From assembly GCA_002205965.3 (NCBI GenBank), contig NADL03000492.1, forward strand, positions 1,488,001 to 1,552,000: a stretch of 64,000 nt of DNA. Reading direction: 5' to 3'. The stretch's first letter is position 1. The number at the start of each line of letters is the position of its first letter. Position numbers and translations under genes: made by a program. A model generated the notes under the pieces. It was given only the letters and a program-made list of their open reading frames with translations, was not told where the DNA came from and ran no database searches. This DNA is from Kappaphycus alvarezii. Taxonomy: Eukaryota; Rhodophyta; Florideophyceae; Gigartinales; Solieriaceae. Of this stretch, positions 11,243 through 21,759 are shown piece after piece.

Positions 11243-13795
11243 TCGGTCTCGGGCTTCTTAGGCTACTAAGTGCCAATATGCTATGATTGGTCGGGCACCC
11301 CTGGGTATGTCTCACTTGTAGCCGTTCAAAATATAGTTCTTAGTTTGAATCATTCGCACTCTCTCAATGCCCTCATAAACTTGCGGTTCTTGTTGGTGTC
11401 AATCTGAAGCATTGTCTAATGCCGTACGAAAAAGTAAGGAAAGGAAAGGGAAAAGAAGCACGTGAAATTGTGTAGACGTGTGGTAGGAGTCATAATGCGC
11501 CGTTAATGATTTATAGGGATTGCAAGTGAGGACAAGCGGGAGGTGGTTGACGGAGAGGATTTGCAAGTGAGGTTGTACAGGCGTGGTATAATATTAGGGT
11601 GTGTAAGTGTGGATGCAACGGAGTTGAGCGATGTTATTCGTATCCGGAGCGAGATGAAGGTGAGCTTGTGCACCTAGAAAGGGTGAACAAGTCTGGAATG
11701 AATTAGGGCATGCCACTCTTAGAAGATGGTAAGCATTCGCAGGATTGATATGTTGTCAGATTATAGGCTTGCAATTGAGATTAGCCGTAACTGTGTCAGA
11801 CATGCTAGATGAATAGGAAGAGTAGGATGGATGAAGAGATGAACATATGGATTTGTGAAGATAGGAATGGCAGCAGAAATTTGGTAGAGGGCTAGGCAGT
11901 GGAGTGTGAAAGTGGCGTTGGGGAGCATAGAATAGCAGCAATGAGAATATTGTGCGCGAAATGGATGGTAAGATCAGTGCGATGGGAATGATTGGCGGCC
12001 GTTAGGGAGGTTCGGAGTTGAACGGTACAGATGGCTGTAGTGCTTGGAAGGGGAAAGCAGGAGTTTGGGGAGGGAGAAGGTATGGTGATTTTCGAGGGAG
12101 TATAGGCTAGAGTTAAGATGGAGAAAGCAACAAGATTGATGCTAGAGCGCTCAGGAAGTCAAGCTTTTCATGTTGCTAGAGGCTTCGCGATTACTAGCTA
12201 GGGAGATAGACATGGGGTGGGGAACGGGGATGTCGGGAAAGGATTTGGAGGTAATAGAGGGAGGGAAAAATGAGGAAGTTCGGCTTGTTGCTGGCGCAGA
12301 GATACTGAATTGTTAATTTTATTGTGGCAAAACGTTAAAGTTAACGGTTCCTTAAAAAGTTACCATGCAGTGCTTTATCTTAGGATAATTTGTTCTCAAA
12401 ATATTATTCTCTGGCAATTTATCTCTATCAGCCTCCATCACAGGCACCTTTTTATTGAAAGTTCAGCACATTCCAGCCGTATGATGTCCTTTCTGCAAAA
12501 AAGGAAGAGCCGAAGACAGAAAATATCAGAGAGATCATTACAGTCTCCATGTAAGTTATTCCATCCGTTTCTTTTAGATCAACTCTGTAATAGATTTTGT
12601 CCTTCATATGCGTTGTCATAAACCTGCCCAAAAGCGATCATCGCTGTGCCTGTCGTGCGGTTCAGGCCGCCGTAAAGCTTTTCGACGCCGTAAGGTAAAT
12701 AGAGGCCGCACTGTCAGTACAATATGAGTATTAGGCCTTAATACTTTGATCTATCTGCCTTCCAAGAGGTATTATTTGTTTTTCAAAAGGCTGTGGGATA
12801 CGGAATGCATAGCCTTCGACTCACTTGGACCGCCGTCTGCGACGACGTCGAAGGTAATTGGCGAATACGCGGTCGCTGTCGCAACCCGCAGCGGATGCTC
12901 GACGGGAGGAGTGAAGACGCGGCTTTATTAGCAGCTTAGTTATGCGATTTGGTCCACATGTGCCGCGTCTGTAATATGTCGCGTCCCACAACATGCAGAG
13001 TTTAGCTACCCTATTCAAACCTAATTTTGTTAGGTTTTTTACAGTGGGGTATTCAAGACTTTGCATGTTGCACCTGCATATGTATCTGGTAAAGTAATCG
13101 AGGGCACAAGTATTGAACCAAATAATGTACGCGTCATTTTGCTTGTTCCGTAATTGAAATTACAGCATATTTGCCTAGTTAAATATGAGTTGATATGTTT
13201 CGTTATTTTTGCTGAAATTTCTGACGAGATTTAAGCGCTGCTTACTCAGAATTGTCTTCAATTACTACCAGGTCGTCAAAAAATAAAAAATTACTCATGA
13301 TTTTGCCACGCTGGAATAATTAGAAACCCGTTAAAATTCATACACAATTTTCAAATTAGGTCCCCTTTTTGATATTTTTACGAGGTCACATTTTTAGTTC
13401 ATGTCAGCGTGCCTAAAAGACTCGTTAGGAAGGAAACACGTCAGTAAGAGACTGTGGAGATCCGGTAGCGTACCGGGCTCGCAATGCAGGCTCCGTAGGG
13501 TGTGCAGCGTGCACGGGGATAGCTCAGAGGGGAAAGGAAGAGAATAGAGGGGAAGACATTGTGGTAATAAGAGAGAAAAGGTTCGGGTGTTTTACGTTTG
13601 GAAGATGTATTAGTCACTGTCTTCAAAGACAGTGACTGGAGTGAGTGAAGTAAAATAAGCGAATAGATAGATTTCATGTACTCGTACACAGAGCGCGAAA
13701 TTGCTTTAGAAATACCTGCACATTTATGATGATCGGGATGTTTTTGCACCTTGACAGGTCTGAAATGTTTTAAAAAAATCTTTTTTATCGCTTAA
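11243..13795. other. Long region without a recognisable gene
   Basis: 11340-12300 is purine-rich on the plus strand (many GGGAGG and GAGGA words) and has no convincing frame. 12640-12960 is locally rich in CpG. 13440-13760 has only short open frames. A few ORFs of 60-100 codons exist but show no domain, signal peptide or similarity to anything else in the window. Probably degraded repeat DNA. Confidence 0.4.
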
Positions 13796-13799
13796 TCTG

Positions 13800-15030
13800 G
13801 TCCAAAGTGTACTTTTATACGTTTAAGACATGGGTTTCTAAACAATATAAAAACGCAAAGCAATGGATAAGAGTACGAAATTCATTAGACTAAAATAAAA
13901 CAAAACACGTATTATTACGGAAAATCGTGTCAGTCCTTACCTTGAGGTAAAGCTGGAACCTTTTCACATTTGAATTTCTATTAAAAAACAATTCTACAGC
14001 ACTGCGTTCGCATGATGGAGAAGCAGCCAACATCATGCAACAAACCTGGGCTTCCGGATTTTGAGGAGCAAATACTCGCCTACACAAAGAGAGCTTTTCA
14101 ATGAAATACATTGCAATTATAATAAAATGCGCTCTATAAACTGCTTGGTTTTTTCTCAAGCAATACAGGAAGGAAAGCGCCCAACCACACCAGCCAAACC
14201 TCGGAATCTCTCTGAGGTTTCCCGTCGGTGCCTCATTCGTGCGGACCTTTGCTCAGGATCTACTGCAGTCACTCAATGTAAACGTAACTGTTCGACACGT
14301 TCAACAAGTTACACCCGCCTGCGATCACCTGAAATACCGCATGATGCAGAAGTTCCCGATAATGACTTTGGAACATAAGAAAAATAGCGTCCATTAGGCA
14401 CGTAGACACATCAGGCGCGGGAATGAGTTCTGGATTAAGATTTTTTTCGGACGAGAAGAAATTCATTTTACACGGCCCGGATTGACAGTTGCGATATTAG
14501 CACAATTTGCGGAAAGAGCTGCAGCGGTTTCCAACTCGCCAGATGGGCCGTGCATCGTTTGATGGTTTGTGACGCGATATGTTTTCATGGGACCTCTTCT
14601 TTAAGGATAATAAAAGTAAATCAAGACTCGAAGCGATACTGCGAAACATTAGAAGCTGGACTGCTCCCGTTCGCCGCTGAGATATTCGGGAAATAATAAA
14701 GGAGGATCTTTCAACAGGACAATGCGCCGACCCACACCTCGAGATATACACGTGAATGGCTTCGCTGCAAGAAAATTAAAACTTTAGACTGGCCGCCGAA
14801 GTCTCTAAACCTTATTGTCCTTGAAAATTTGTGGGGTTTTCTCGTGCGGAAGGTCCAATGCCGAGGGCGTCATTTTGAGAATACTGATAATCTCAGAGAT
14901 GCAATTGAGGATGACTGGTCTGCTGTGACGCCCAATTATCTGCTGTCTCTTTATCAAAGTATTCCTCGTCGTTTTATTGGCAGTTATAGATGCTAAGGGA
15001 GGTGAAACAAAAGTACAAACTTTTAGAACT
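13800..15030 (+). mobile_element. Tc1/mariner-type DNA transposon relic
   Basis: The span is set by the transposase and by a weak pair of possible inverted ends: AAAGTGTACTTTTATACG near 13805 and, reversed from about 15020, AAAGTTTGTACTTTTG. A length near 1.2 kb is normal for this superfamily. No TA target duplication could be confirmed. Confidence 0.6.
14160..14996 (+). pseudogene. Tc1/mariner DD34E transposase, broken
   Basis: The DDE cut-and-paste transposase is readable in pieces. The first catalytic Asp lies in FFSDEKKFILHGPD (about 14437-14480). The second is in FQQDNAPTHTSRYTREW (about 14709). The Glu is in VLENLWGFLVRKV, with 34 residues between the second Asp and the Glu, hence DD34E. 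DWPPKSLNL between them is the usual DWPPxSPDLNPIE block, already worn. The last part runs open to a stop at 14994-14996 (RRFIGSYRC). The N-terminal helix-turn-helix half (14160-14430) is only faintly visible, and a stop follows HGPD with frame changes between the two catalytic blocks. The three catalytic residues survive, but the gene cannot make a whole protein. Confidence 0.85.
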
Positions 15031-15925
15031 GAAGGAATACGTGCCATAGTTTGGATCGTATTCTAATGAATTTCACCGCCTTCTATCAGTTCGGTTTACA
15101 TTCGTAAAGAATATTCGCACTATGGTTCGAGGTGAGTAAAGCTGTGTCCTTATTTGCTTTACATGGCCTTGAAGTCGAGTTTTGTATGGGTATGCATGTG
15201 CTTGATGTAGTCCTAATGGCTGCAAGTAAAAAAGTGCTGTTTATAAAACAATTTCGCGCACTGTATATCTGTATGCGGATAATTTGGGGAGATTTTGGTT
15301 GCTTTACTGGGTAGAAATGTTGGATGGGTATTTTCCGAGAGTAGGGCGGCAAGTCTGTATTGGACAGTCTGAAAAGGATACAAAGTCAAGCGGGACGATC
15401 TGAAAAGGCTGCTATGAGGCCCGTTGTGCCTATGAGGAAAGTATCGAAGGCCTAAGTCACTAATTTCCAAGCTAAGAACTCCAGGAAACTTGGTCCTAGA
15501 TATACAGTTGATTGCAAGTAAATCCGAATACTCAAGAGAGACGGCACTGCGTTGAATGAGTAGGATGAGTTCTAGGTGTTTATCAGGCGCGTCGCTTGTA
15601 CTGACCTCCTCCCTCTGCCATCTTCGATCGAAAGCTCCAGCCCTGGGACTGAACATGCTTCCGGTTAAAGCTACGGAGTCAATCGGACGAAAGTGGGACC
15701 CCTATATTCATTACATTTTTCATTCTTTGCACAATCAACTTCAGACAACTGGGCGTTGGCATCCCTTCTTAATTGCGGGAGGGAGGAGAAGGGGGTGTGT
15801 TTACTGTGAGTTCGGGGATGTCGGGAGTGCAGCTGGGGTGTATGGCAGGTAAATTAGGCATCTAGCGGCACTTGTTGCTTTAATTTTTTACATACAATAT
15901 TAAGGAGGAAAGTTTAGGGTATTGG
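15031..15925. other. No gene seen
   Basis: Overlapping short frames on both strands (for example 15213-15656 minus and 15556-15852 plus) have no recognisable domain and shadow one another. Nothing else was recognised before the first inverted-repeat element. Confidence 0.35.
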
Positions 15926-16062
15926 AAAAAAGGGGGGTTTCTTTATTGATAAGTATGGATTGGCTGGAACCCATTTGGAGTTGTAAATCAGATGGATATT
16001 CCGGGCCAAAACCGACCATATCTTTCAAATATTAAACCACCCCACATTTCCCCCCTCTAGGA
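15926..16062. mobile_element. Short inverted-repeat element (~137 bp)
   Basis: The left end GGAAAAAAGGGGGGTTTCTT and the reversed right end GAGGGGGGAAATGTGGGGTG belong to the terminus family seen across the window. The left end and the next 70 bp also match, inverted, the right part of the element at 17893-18160. It is too short to code and looks like a MITE-like deletion derivative. Confidence 0.6.
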
Positions 16063-16363
16063 ACATGTATTTGACGCGGACACCTGTTGTACTAATGCCA
16101 TAAAGTATCATCCTAGAGTACTCTAGGTAATCACAATCAGCTCAAAGGCCATTCCGACACGGTAGTAGCGAGATTATGCTATAAATGTACAGAATAACAT
16201 AAAATTGGACATTTTTGGATTTGATACTCTTGGTGGCAGAAAGCTCCACGCCGTTAATCGGCGGAATTACTTTAATGAGGATTTCCTCCGGCTATAGGAA
16301 AGAATCAGTAGCATAAACGGATAATCGAGCAACGTTCATTTGCGGACACCAACATCAGAGCTT

Positions 16364-16500
16364 TTACCAGGGGGAAAAGTTTTGGTGTTTTCACTCTTGG
16401 AAGATTTATGCGATCTAACCTAAACTTTTCCAGACAACCACAATCGGCTCACGAAGGCACTCACTGAGGCACCAGAAAAGTTAGACGTATTGATCGAGTA
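16364..16500 (-). mobile_element. 3'-end fragment of the RT/endonuclease element
   Basis: Read on the minus strand it ends with the shared 3' terminus (CTTCCAAGAGTGAAAACACC then AAAACTTTTCCCCC), preceded by CCGATTGTGGTTGTCTGGAA, which is in the 3' untranslated part of the other copies. No coding part is left. A 5'-truncated copy is likely. Confidence 0.55.
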
Positions 16501-17206
16501 CGAAAGGTATTTATTTTGTCTGTATGTAATCTTTACGGGATTTGGAGAAAGCAATTTATTTTAGCTTATCAGCACCTGACTCAATATTTCATGTACTATA
16601 TAAGTTTGCTGACGGGGCTCGCAGCAACTTCTTAGTCGCCGTTCCATAGTACGCCCATTTTCACAGTAGTGTTTTCCCCGCCGCCGCCACTCTGCACTGG
16701 CTAATGGGGATTTCACCCTATTTTCCACTAAGTAAACAAACCCAAACGATCCCCCTATACAAGTTGACTAGGTATCAGCCAGGTTATATTTTCTAGTAAA
16801 TGAACCCCCGTGTTTCCCTCTCTAGCTTATTCCTGAACACAGTTCTTCCTCCATTTGCAATTCTGCAGCGAGACTCTCCAAGCATCGACGCCAAATTTTC
16901 GCATCACTAAACCTGTAATTGACTTTGCTCAAACAAAAGTTTGAAATTGAGCCAACTGAAAATAGATGATCCTCATCTAGTACTATATCTAAAATTATCA
17001 GCCTGTGGCTCAAATGATTTAGATGTGAACACCTGTGACAAGACTAAGCAACAAACCTTGCTAGCTTGTAGCTGTGAGTCTAATGACTGATTATATTCCG
17101 AGAACATTCCCCCTCGAAGTCTGGAAAAAAGAGCTGTCAGTGGTTGGAAACACTTAGCAAACCGTGACAGCCTATCATTGAGATTAAAAGAATGGAGCTT
17201 CCAATA
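16501..17206. other. Repeat-derived sequence, no gene
   Basis: A block around 16740-16840 (ACTAGGTATCAGCCAGG, then a stretch ending in CCCGTGTTTCCCTCTC) recurs near 42355 and partly near 46515, so it is dispersed repeat DNA. No ORF with coding character. Confidence 0.45.
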
Positions 17207-17422
17207 TTCAGTACGGGGGATAATTGGGGTGTTTTTAATCCATGAAAAATGTGGTCAGCTGTTCCCTGAGGGATTTCGTGATGTAGGTTAAAGCTTGCTA
17301 TGTAAAGGATTGGCGGGAAGCCGTCAAAACGCTAGAAAATTGGCTGGCGGCCAGCCAGCAGGCACGCCGCACTGGACATAGAACGGATATCTTCCAAGAG
17401 TAAAACACCCAAACCTATTTCC
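17207..17422. mobile_element. Short inverted-repeat element (~215 bp)
   Basis: The left end is GGGGGATAATTGGGGTGTTT and continues TTAATCCATGAAAAATGTGG. The right end is CTTCCAAGAGTAAAACACCC followed by AAACCTATTTCC; reversed this reads GGAAATAGGTTTGGGTGTTT. So one end is the A terminus found at the 3' end of RT/endonuclease copies and the other is the related B terminus. No ORF. It looks like an internally deleted derivative of the larger element. Confidence 0.65.
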
Positions 17423-17892
17423 TGGACATCGCTGCCGCTGCGGCATCTGTTGCGAAAATTTACTCTCGATCTTAGTAGAAGAATATAAACCAAGTGGCAG
17501 ATCAAACTCAGCTAGAAATTAGGGCCTCAGAAGCTTGTGTGATCAGTCAGTATTGTGGCAACCGTAATTTCTATGTTACGGTATTATTGTTTTTGGTTGA
17601 TTCCATTTACCGATATATCCATACAGCCACACGTTTTCCGGACTAGATTCCTTCTAAGGGAAACGGAAGCTTCCGCAGAATTGTTGAGCACAAGAAATGT
17701 CGAGCCGATGTTAAAACTCTGTACTAATACGGTAGTGAATAGTTGCATCTTGCTCAATGAAGAGTCATTATATGATACCCTGTAGTGCCTCAGAAGATGA
17801 GCACTGCGCACTACGTACTGGGCCCAAATGCAGTCCATGATACTGTAAGCTATAGTGTATTGGGCTGCTTTTTTGACATTCTCAGACATTTA

Positions 17893-18160
17893 AGATAGGG
17901 GGGAAATTTGGGGTGTTTTTAATGCATGAAAAATATGGTCAGCTGTTCCCTAAGGGATGTCGTGATGGTAAAGGCTTACAATATAAAGGGTTGGCGGGAA
18001 GTTGTCAAAACGCTAGAAAACTGACGGGAGGCCGGCCAACAGGCATAGTATTTTACATCTAGTATTCTACCTTTATTTAATATGACATTCAGATTAATAA
18101 TTCCAAAAAGGTTCCACCCAATCCATAAATCTCAATAAAGAAACCCCTCTTTTTCCCAGG
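17893..18160. mobile_element. Short inverted-repeat element (~268 bp)
   Basis: The left end GGGGGGAAATTTGGGGTGTT continues with TTAATGCATGAAAAATATGG. The right end, reversed, is GGGAAAAAGAGGGGTTTCTT. The first 150 bp match the element at 17207. The corresponding place in the segmental duplication (about 47162) lacks this block, which supports insertion. Confidence 0.65.
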
Positions 18161-18934
18161 TACTGTACTATTTGAGTGTGAAGTAAATTAATACTTTATT
18201 TGAGTCCGAACTGTCGCAGGGATCTCCCCTCCAAGTCGCTGTATTTTTTTATTCAATTTATTTCAAATTTTTCTGTTCTTGCCGACAACAAATGTAATGC
18301 ACGAGTGCTCTCTGGTTTATCTCGACGTGTGGCGAGATTATTGCATCCGATGTACTGTACAGTACTGCTTCTCAGGAGATACTAATTGCCACTGATAATC
18401 AAAAAGGATAGATCACGATCTTTAAATTGCAGTATGCAGCGAGTCTCGCATGAAGACTACTGCTGTGGATCATTGGTCTTTACTGTACTGTAAAACTCAG
18501 AGCATCTGATATGTGAGACTGGCTTGTGAGATAGCCCCGCCTGACTCTATCTTTTTTCAGGTCCTCCAATACACAGACCAGCCCCCAAGTCTCAGGAAAT
18601 AGCCATCCTACATCTCTAATCAGTAAGCACCCCGAATTCCCCACATCTGACAAATATGGGCACAACAAACGTCAAATGATCCAGATTTTCGCTACTACTG
18701 CATTGTTGTAGTCGACCACTCTTGTTTTGAATCTGTGGTTATGCATGCTTTGGCTTTGCTGAATTGGCATGGTATTTTCCCTCTCTAGGATGCTGTTTTT
18801 CTTTCCTTCCCTAAACTCCAGCGTGAAATAGGGGTAAATTGTGTTGTTCTCTGCGCATGATGCGAAGCTTGGGTGCACAACGGGAGAATAGGAAGGTGTA
18901 AATACTGCGAGATTTCGGAGGGCTGAATAGGTAC

Positions 18935-18941
18935 TTAAATA
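18935..18941 (+). promoter_or_regulatory. TATA-like box of the secreted-protein gene
   Basis: TTAAATA, 111 bp before the ATG, inside a block conserved in the second copy (GGCACTTAAATACACAAGAA near 49210). Conservation and position suggest the core promoter. Confidence 0.45.
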
Positions 18942-19051
18942 CACAAGAACAACGACTAGTGCTGATCCTGACATACTATCATCTTCGGCTCAACGCAATC
19001 CAAGGGAAATCTGTATCCTTGTTCAAGAATTCAAGTCAGCAACTTTTCAAA

Positions 19052-19591
19052 ATGAAGTCCGCTATTTCCATTGTAATTCTGCTTTCCATCGCGACGGTTT
19101 CGATGGCCATCTCAAAAAGAGAGCTTGGCCTCGCTGGCTTTGAACTCCAAGGTCGTGCATCTTTGCTTCGAGATGTGAACATTTCGATTAGTAATAGCCC
19201 GCGCGATGATCTAACTATCAGCCCCAAAACCCCAGTTGGAAGTTTATTGTTCGAGTCTGCCCGTCCCAAACCGTTTTCCCTTTCTGCAGTCACTGCTAGG
19301 AACGCAAATGCCTGTCCCGGCCCTGGAAGTCGATTTGGGTTGACGGTATCGCCTGTCACGCTTGGATTCTCCCCTCCTGGTGTCCCGGTGTGCCTGACGA
19401 TTACTGGACCGCCAACCTCTTGTCTCTGTGTGTTCAGGTGCCGCAGCTTAGGGTTCTTCAAAGAATGTTCTTTCAGATGCGGTTCAGTGACATTAACAAT
19501 ATCTGGATTTGCCGGGTTTTCTTGTAACATTGTGGGCCTTCCCTTTACCTTTACATGCCCTATCGCTCAGCGCCCGGTTTGCTCTGCATGA
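19052..19591 (+). CDS. Small secreted cysteine-rich protein (179 aa)
   Basis: The ATG at 19052 gives an uninterrupted frame of 179 residues. Residues 1-19 (MKSAISIVILLSIATVSMA) form a clear signal peptide with a small-residue cleavage site. Lys22-Arg23 follows and could be a Kex2-type processing site. The mature part has ten cysteines, nine of them in the C-terminal 80 residues, in a beta-prone Gly/Pro/Thr-rich sequence (CLTITGPP, CLCVFRC, KECSFRCGS, FTCP). No membrane anchor. Role unknown: an extracellular structural protein or an effector-like secreted protein are both possible. The gene has a paralogue at 49334-49869 that is broken, and it lies between transposon-type ends. The upstream in-frame codons (18959-19051) have no ATG, so 19052 is the natural start. 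Confidence 0.75.
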   Translation: MKSAISIVILLSIATVSMAISKRELGLAGFELQGRASLLRDVNISISNSPRDDLTISPKTPVGSLLFESARPKPFSLSAVTARNANACPGPGSRFGLTVSPVTLGFSPPGVPVCLTITGPPTSCLCVFRCRSLGFFKECSFRCGSVTLTISGFAGFSCNIVGLPFTFTCPIAQRPVCSA

Positions 19592-19719
19592 GGGATGCCC
19601 CTTTAGTGCCTTCAAATGGTTGCATCAACGGGTTGGTCGCCGGAATGACATTTAATGGGAAGTCCATTCATTTGATCGTATTTGTTCTATTCTTGGTTCA
19701 TGTCGCTGCCTCTATGAGT

Positions 19720-19895
19720 TTATCCACATCTATTGTGGGCTGCTTGATAGCTGGCCTCAAAGTGGCCTTTTAAGGAGCGTAATTGCTCCCCTATTACTGT
19801 GTCGCATGCCCCTTTGAGTCGATTGTGGTTGTTTGGAGTAATTTAAGATAGATCGATAATATTTTCCAATAGTAAAGAACTCAAACCATCCCCTC
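19720..19895 (+). mobile_element. 3' end of the RT/endonuclease family
   Basis: Matches the C-terminal codons and 3' untranslated region seen at 46260-46465: TGCTTGATAGCTGGCCTCAA, a step through GAGCGTAATTGCTCCC, GAGTCGATTGTGGTTGT, then the A terminus. It directly follows the secreted-protein gene. Confidence 0.65.
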
Positions 19896-19910
19896 CACAT
19901 CTGTTTGTTG

Positions 19911-20365
19911 GGGGGAATTTTTGGGTTATTTTAATGAATGGAAGATGTGGTCGGTTTTATCCACGCGGGCAATGCGTTATGCGGGATAAGTCGTCGCTGA
20001 TGGGTAACACTACAGTATATGACCTTCCTTACAGGACCGGCTCAATGCCGGCGAGCAGGCATGCCGCGTTGGTGCAGAATAATTCCAAGGCGCATGCAGC
20101 ATGCAGATCAACGAGGGTACACATCTTGACCGATTGATATTCACAACTTCGGGTACCCTTAATGTTCTCATTGCTTACTTGTCTTCTAAAGCTTTCACAG
20201 GGATTGTCTAGTCGCCCCTCATATCACAAATTTGTACTTCCACTTGTTCATAAAAGACTACCTGCACTTACCCTGATTCCAAGAAGTGAGGATTCCAGTA
20301 CCAAGTCCAGGTCACGTTCCGATCCCTTTCATTTTCACATGAAAAACACCCCAAATTTCCCCCCT
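19911..20365. mobile_element. Inverted-repeat element (~455 bp)
   Basis: The left end is TTGGGGGGAATTTTTGGGTT followed by ATTTTAATGAATGGAAG. The right end, reversed, is GAGGGGGGAAATTTGGGGTG. The interior includes a worn RHAALVQNN peptide, which is the C-terminal motif of the RT/endonuclease protein, so the element appears to be a deletion derivative of that family. Part of it may also be duplication sequence, because matching with copy 2 resumes near 20090. Confidence 0.5.
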
Positions 20366-20717
20366 CTTTCACAAAAAAAATCATGAAACGAGTTTTCCCC
20401 ATGAATACAAACTCAGTGTGCAACACCATTTCTATTTTGTCTTTGGGCATTTTGGTTCTCCTTTTTCAAAAAGAAATCATTCCACTCGTGATCCGCTTCG
20501 TCCTCCAAATACAGTTCCGATATTTTTCAAGCAGACTTTTAGTTATTGCCCTGATTGCATGCAAATTCATGACCGCAGCATTGCCTCACATTTTTTCTTT
20601 CGTCCCAGGCCTCGAATTTTTTCGAAGACGCCCTATTTAAAGTTCAAAATAGGCATCGTTGAGAAAAAAACCCCGCTATCATCTACCCCATCGGCTCGCC
20701 GCTATTTTTCCCTTAAC

Positions 20718-21311
20718 ATGAGCAACATCTGCAGATCTCTCACCATCTCCAAGTCATCCCGAGGCCGCCTCCCCCCCTCAACGCGCTGGCCCTGATATCC
20801 AACGTAACAACGGATTATGATGACTACTATACGAGCATGGAACGGGAACGTGTTCGGGAGTGGATCGGCCGGCACTGCTTTGGGGAGGCAGAAGAGGCAA
20901 AGGAAAGGCAGAGGAAGAGGAGGTAGAGGAAGAGGAGGCAGAAGAGGAGGATGAAGAGGAGGGCTGAGTGGACTAGTGGGAGCCACCATAGTACAACGGT
21001 GGGGGAGCTGCTGTGGAGAACGAAGGGGATACTGAGAGAGTAATCGTTATCTCTGACTCTTCTGACAAGAATGAATAGGAGGACGATGAGAGGGAGGGGT
21101 AGGGAGACACGAAAATGGCTGGAGTGATGGGGAGAGGGCCGGACAGTTTTGCCAGATAGTCCCAACGCTGGAACCGGAGGGGAATCTATAGTGTTTAAGA
21201 TACCTCCCAGGAGAAAAGAGAGAACTTTACCCGTTCGCGGATATTTGTGGGGACTGCTTGGGTGGAATGGATATCTTGTGGGAATTTTTTGGCTCTGATT
21301 TCGAGGACTAA
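20718..21311 (+). pseudogene. Family C acidic protein, broken copy
   Basis: Starts with ATG AGC AAC at 20718. The usual N-terminal block is readable with frame changes: LTISKSSRGR, NALALISNVTTDYDDYYTSM, ERVREWIGRHCFGEAEEAKE, then a Glu/Lys/Arg-rich tract. The C-terminal end is well kept: PFADICGDCLGGMDILWEFF then GSDFED and a stop at 21309-21311. This C-terminal motif is common to all copies. At least two frameshifts separate the parts. The function is unknown; a small basic-then-acidic, probably nuclear or nucleic-acid-associated protein is the impression. No homology to named families recognised. Confidence 0.6.
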
Positions 21312-21445
21312 GATATTAAGGAATAACTCTAGATATTTATCCTGATAGTATCTGCTGTTAGTCTTTCTCGTTCACACGATTCCATTTGATTCATTTTATG
21401 GCTCTTGATATGTTCGTTTGAGACTTTGAGGTTAGACGAAAAGAG

Positions 21446-21452
21446 TATATAA
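21446..21452 (+). promoter_or_regulatory. TATA box in family C tail
   Basis: TATATAA followed by GCTGAGTAAACTGCTT, 135 bp after the ORF stop and about 307 bp before the element end. The same TATA-plus-downstream block occurs (often as CATATAA or TATAAGC) in the other copies. The layout fits the U3/R junction of an LTR, with transcription starting shortly after. Confidence 0.5.
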
Positions 21453-21759
21453 GCTGAGTAAACTGCTTTCTTTTGCGGAGGTGAAGCAAGTTGGCAGACA
21501 ACTTCAAGTCAAGTCCCGAGTAGTAGGAAGTTGCGAGTCAACTTCAGAACAAGGAATAATTTTTGTTACGCTGATCACAGAGCACCAGTGGTAGACCCTG
21601 CCCCTACTATACTTGTTTGTAGCACTCTCAACTGTCGTCCTTACCTAACCCTTTTTTCTCTTTTAACTATACTGCTATAGCAATTTTTTCCCTTACAACA
21701 TTTCCTTCTTGGGGTAATTGGTTCTGAGTATCTCTTCTACCGACGATGTGCCCCTATCA

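Larger units (their letters stand above)
18829..19895 (+). mobile_element. Element-like unit carrying the secreted-protein gene, copy 1
   Basis: The left boundary is TAGGGGTAAATTGTG..., a worn B-type terminus. The right boundary is CCAATAGTAAAGAACTC then AAACCATCCCCTCC, a worn A-type terminus. Between them lie the intact secreted-protein CDS (19052-19591) and, at 19720-19895, the 3' end typical of RT/endonuclease copies (TTGTGGGCTGCTTGATAGCT and the 3' untranslated block). The unit is therefore a candidate cargo-bearing derivative. Caution: homology between copies 1 and 2 continues outside these boundaries, so they were last copied as part of a larger block. Confidence 0.45.
17320..20330 (+). 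repeat. Segmental duplication, copy 1
   Basis: This stretch matches 46620-50570 in order and orientation: the ATGGCGGGAAG/CAGGCCGC block, a block near 17790-17880 (GCAGTCCATGATACTG against GGAGCCCATGATATGG), the 18230-18480 block, the secreted-protein gene and its flanks, and GCATGCAGATCAACGAGG near 20100. Relative to copy 2, copy 1 has the 17893-18160 and 19911-20365 elements, while copy 2 has a 1.4 kb LTR-like insertion. Divergence is clearly visible at nucleotide level, so the duplication is not recent. Confidence 0.75.
20380..21759 (+). mobile_element. LTR-like element with ORF (family C), copy 1
   Basis: Same unit as at 60787-62295 (reverse), 47362-48740 and 23770-25097. It ends with CGATGTGCCCCTATCA at 21759, the shared TG...CA-type terminus. 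The 5' end seems truncated near 20380, next to the preceding inverted-repeat element, so no target duplication can be shown here. Order: leader about 340 bp, acidic-protein ORF, TATA box, about 300 bp tail. Confidence 0.65.

Noticed and set aside
15926..18160. One 2.2-kb transposon bounded by the inverted 70-bp blocks at both ends
   Set aside because: Each block turned out to be one end of a separate short element (15926-16062 and 17893-18160), each with its own opposite terminus.
19036..19530. 164-codon minus-strand ORF opposite the secreted-protein gene
   Set aside because: The plus frame has a signal peptide, regular cysteines and a paralogue; the minus frame has none of these.
20827..21165. 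Leu/Pro/Ser-rich minus-strand ORFs
   Set aside because: Antisense of the Glu/Lys/Arg-rich tract in the family C copy at 20718.
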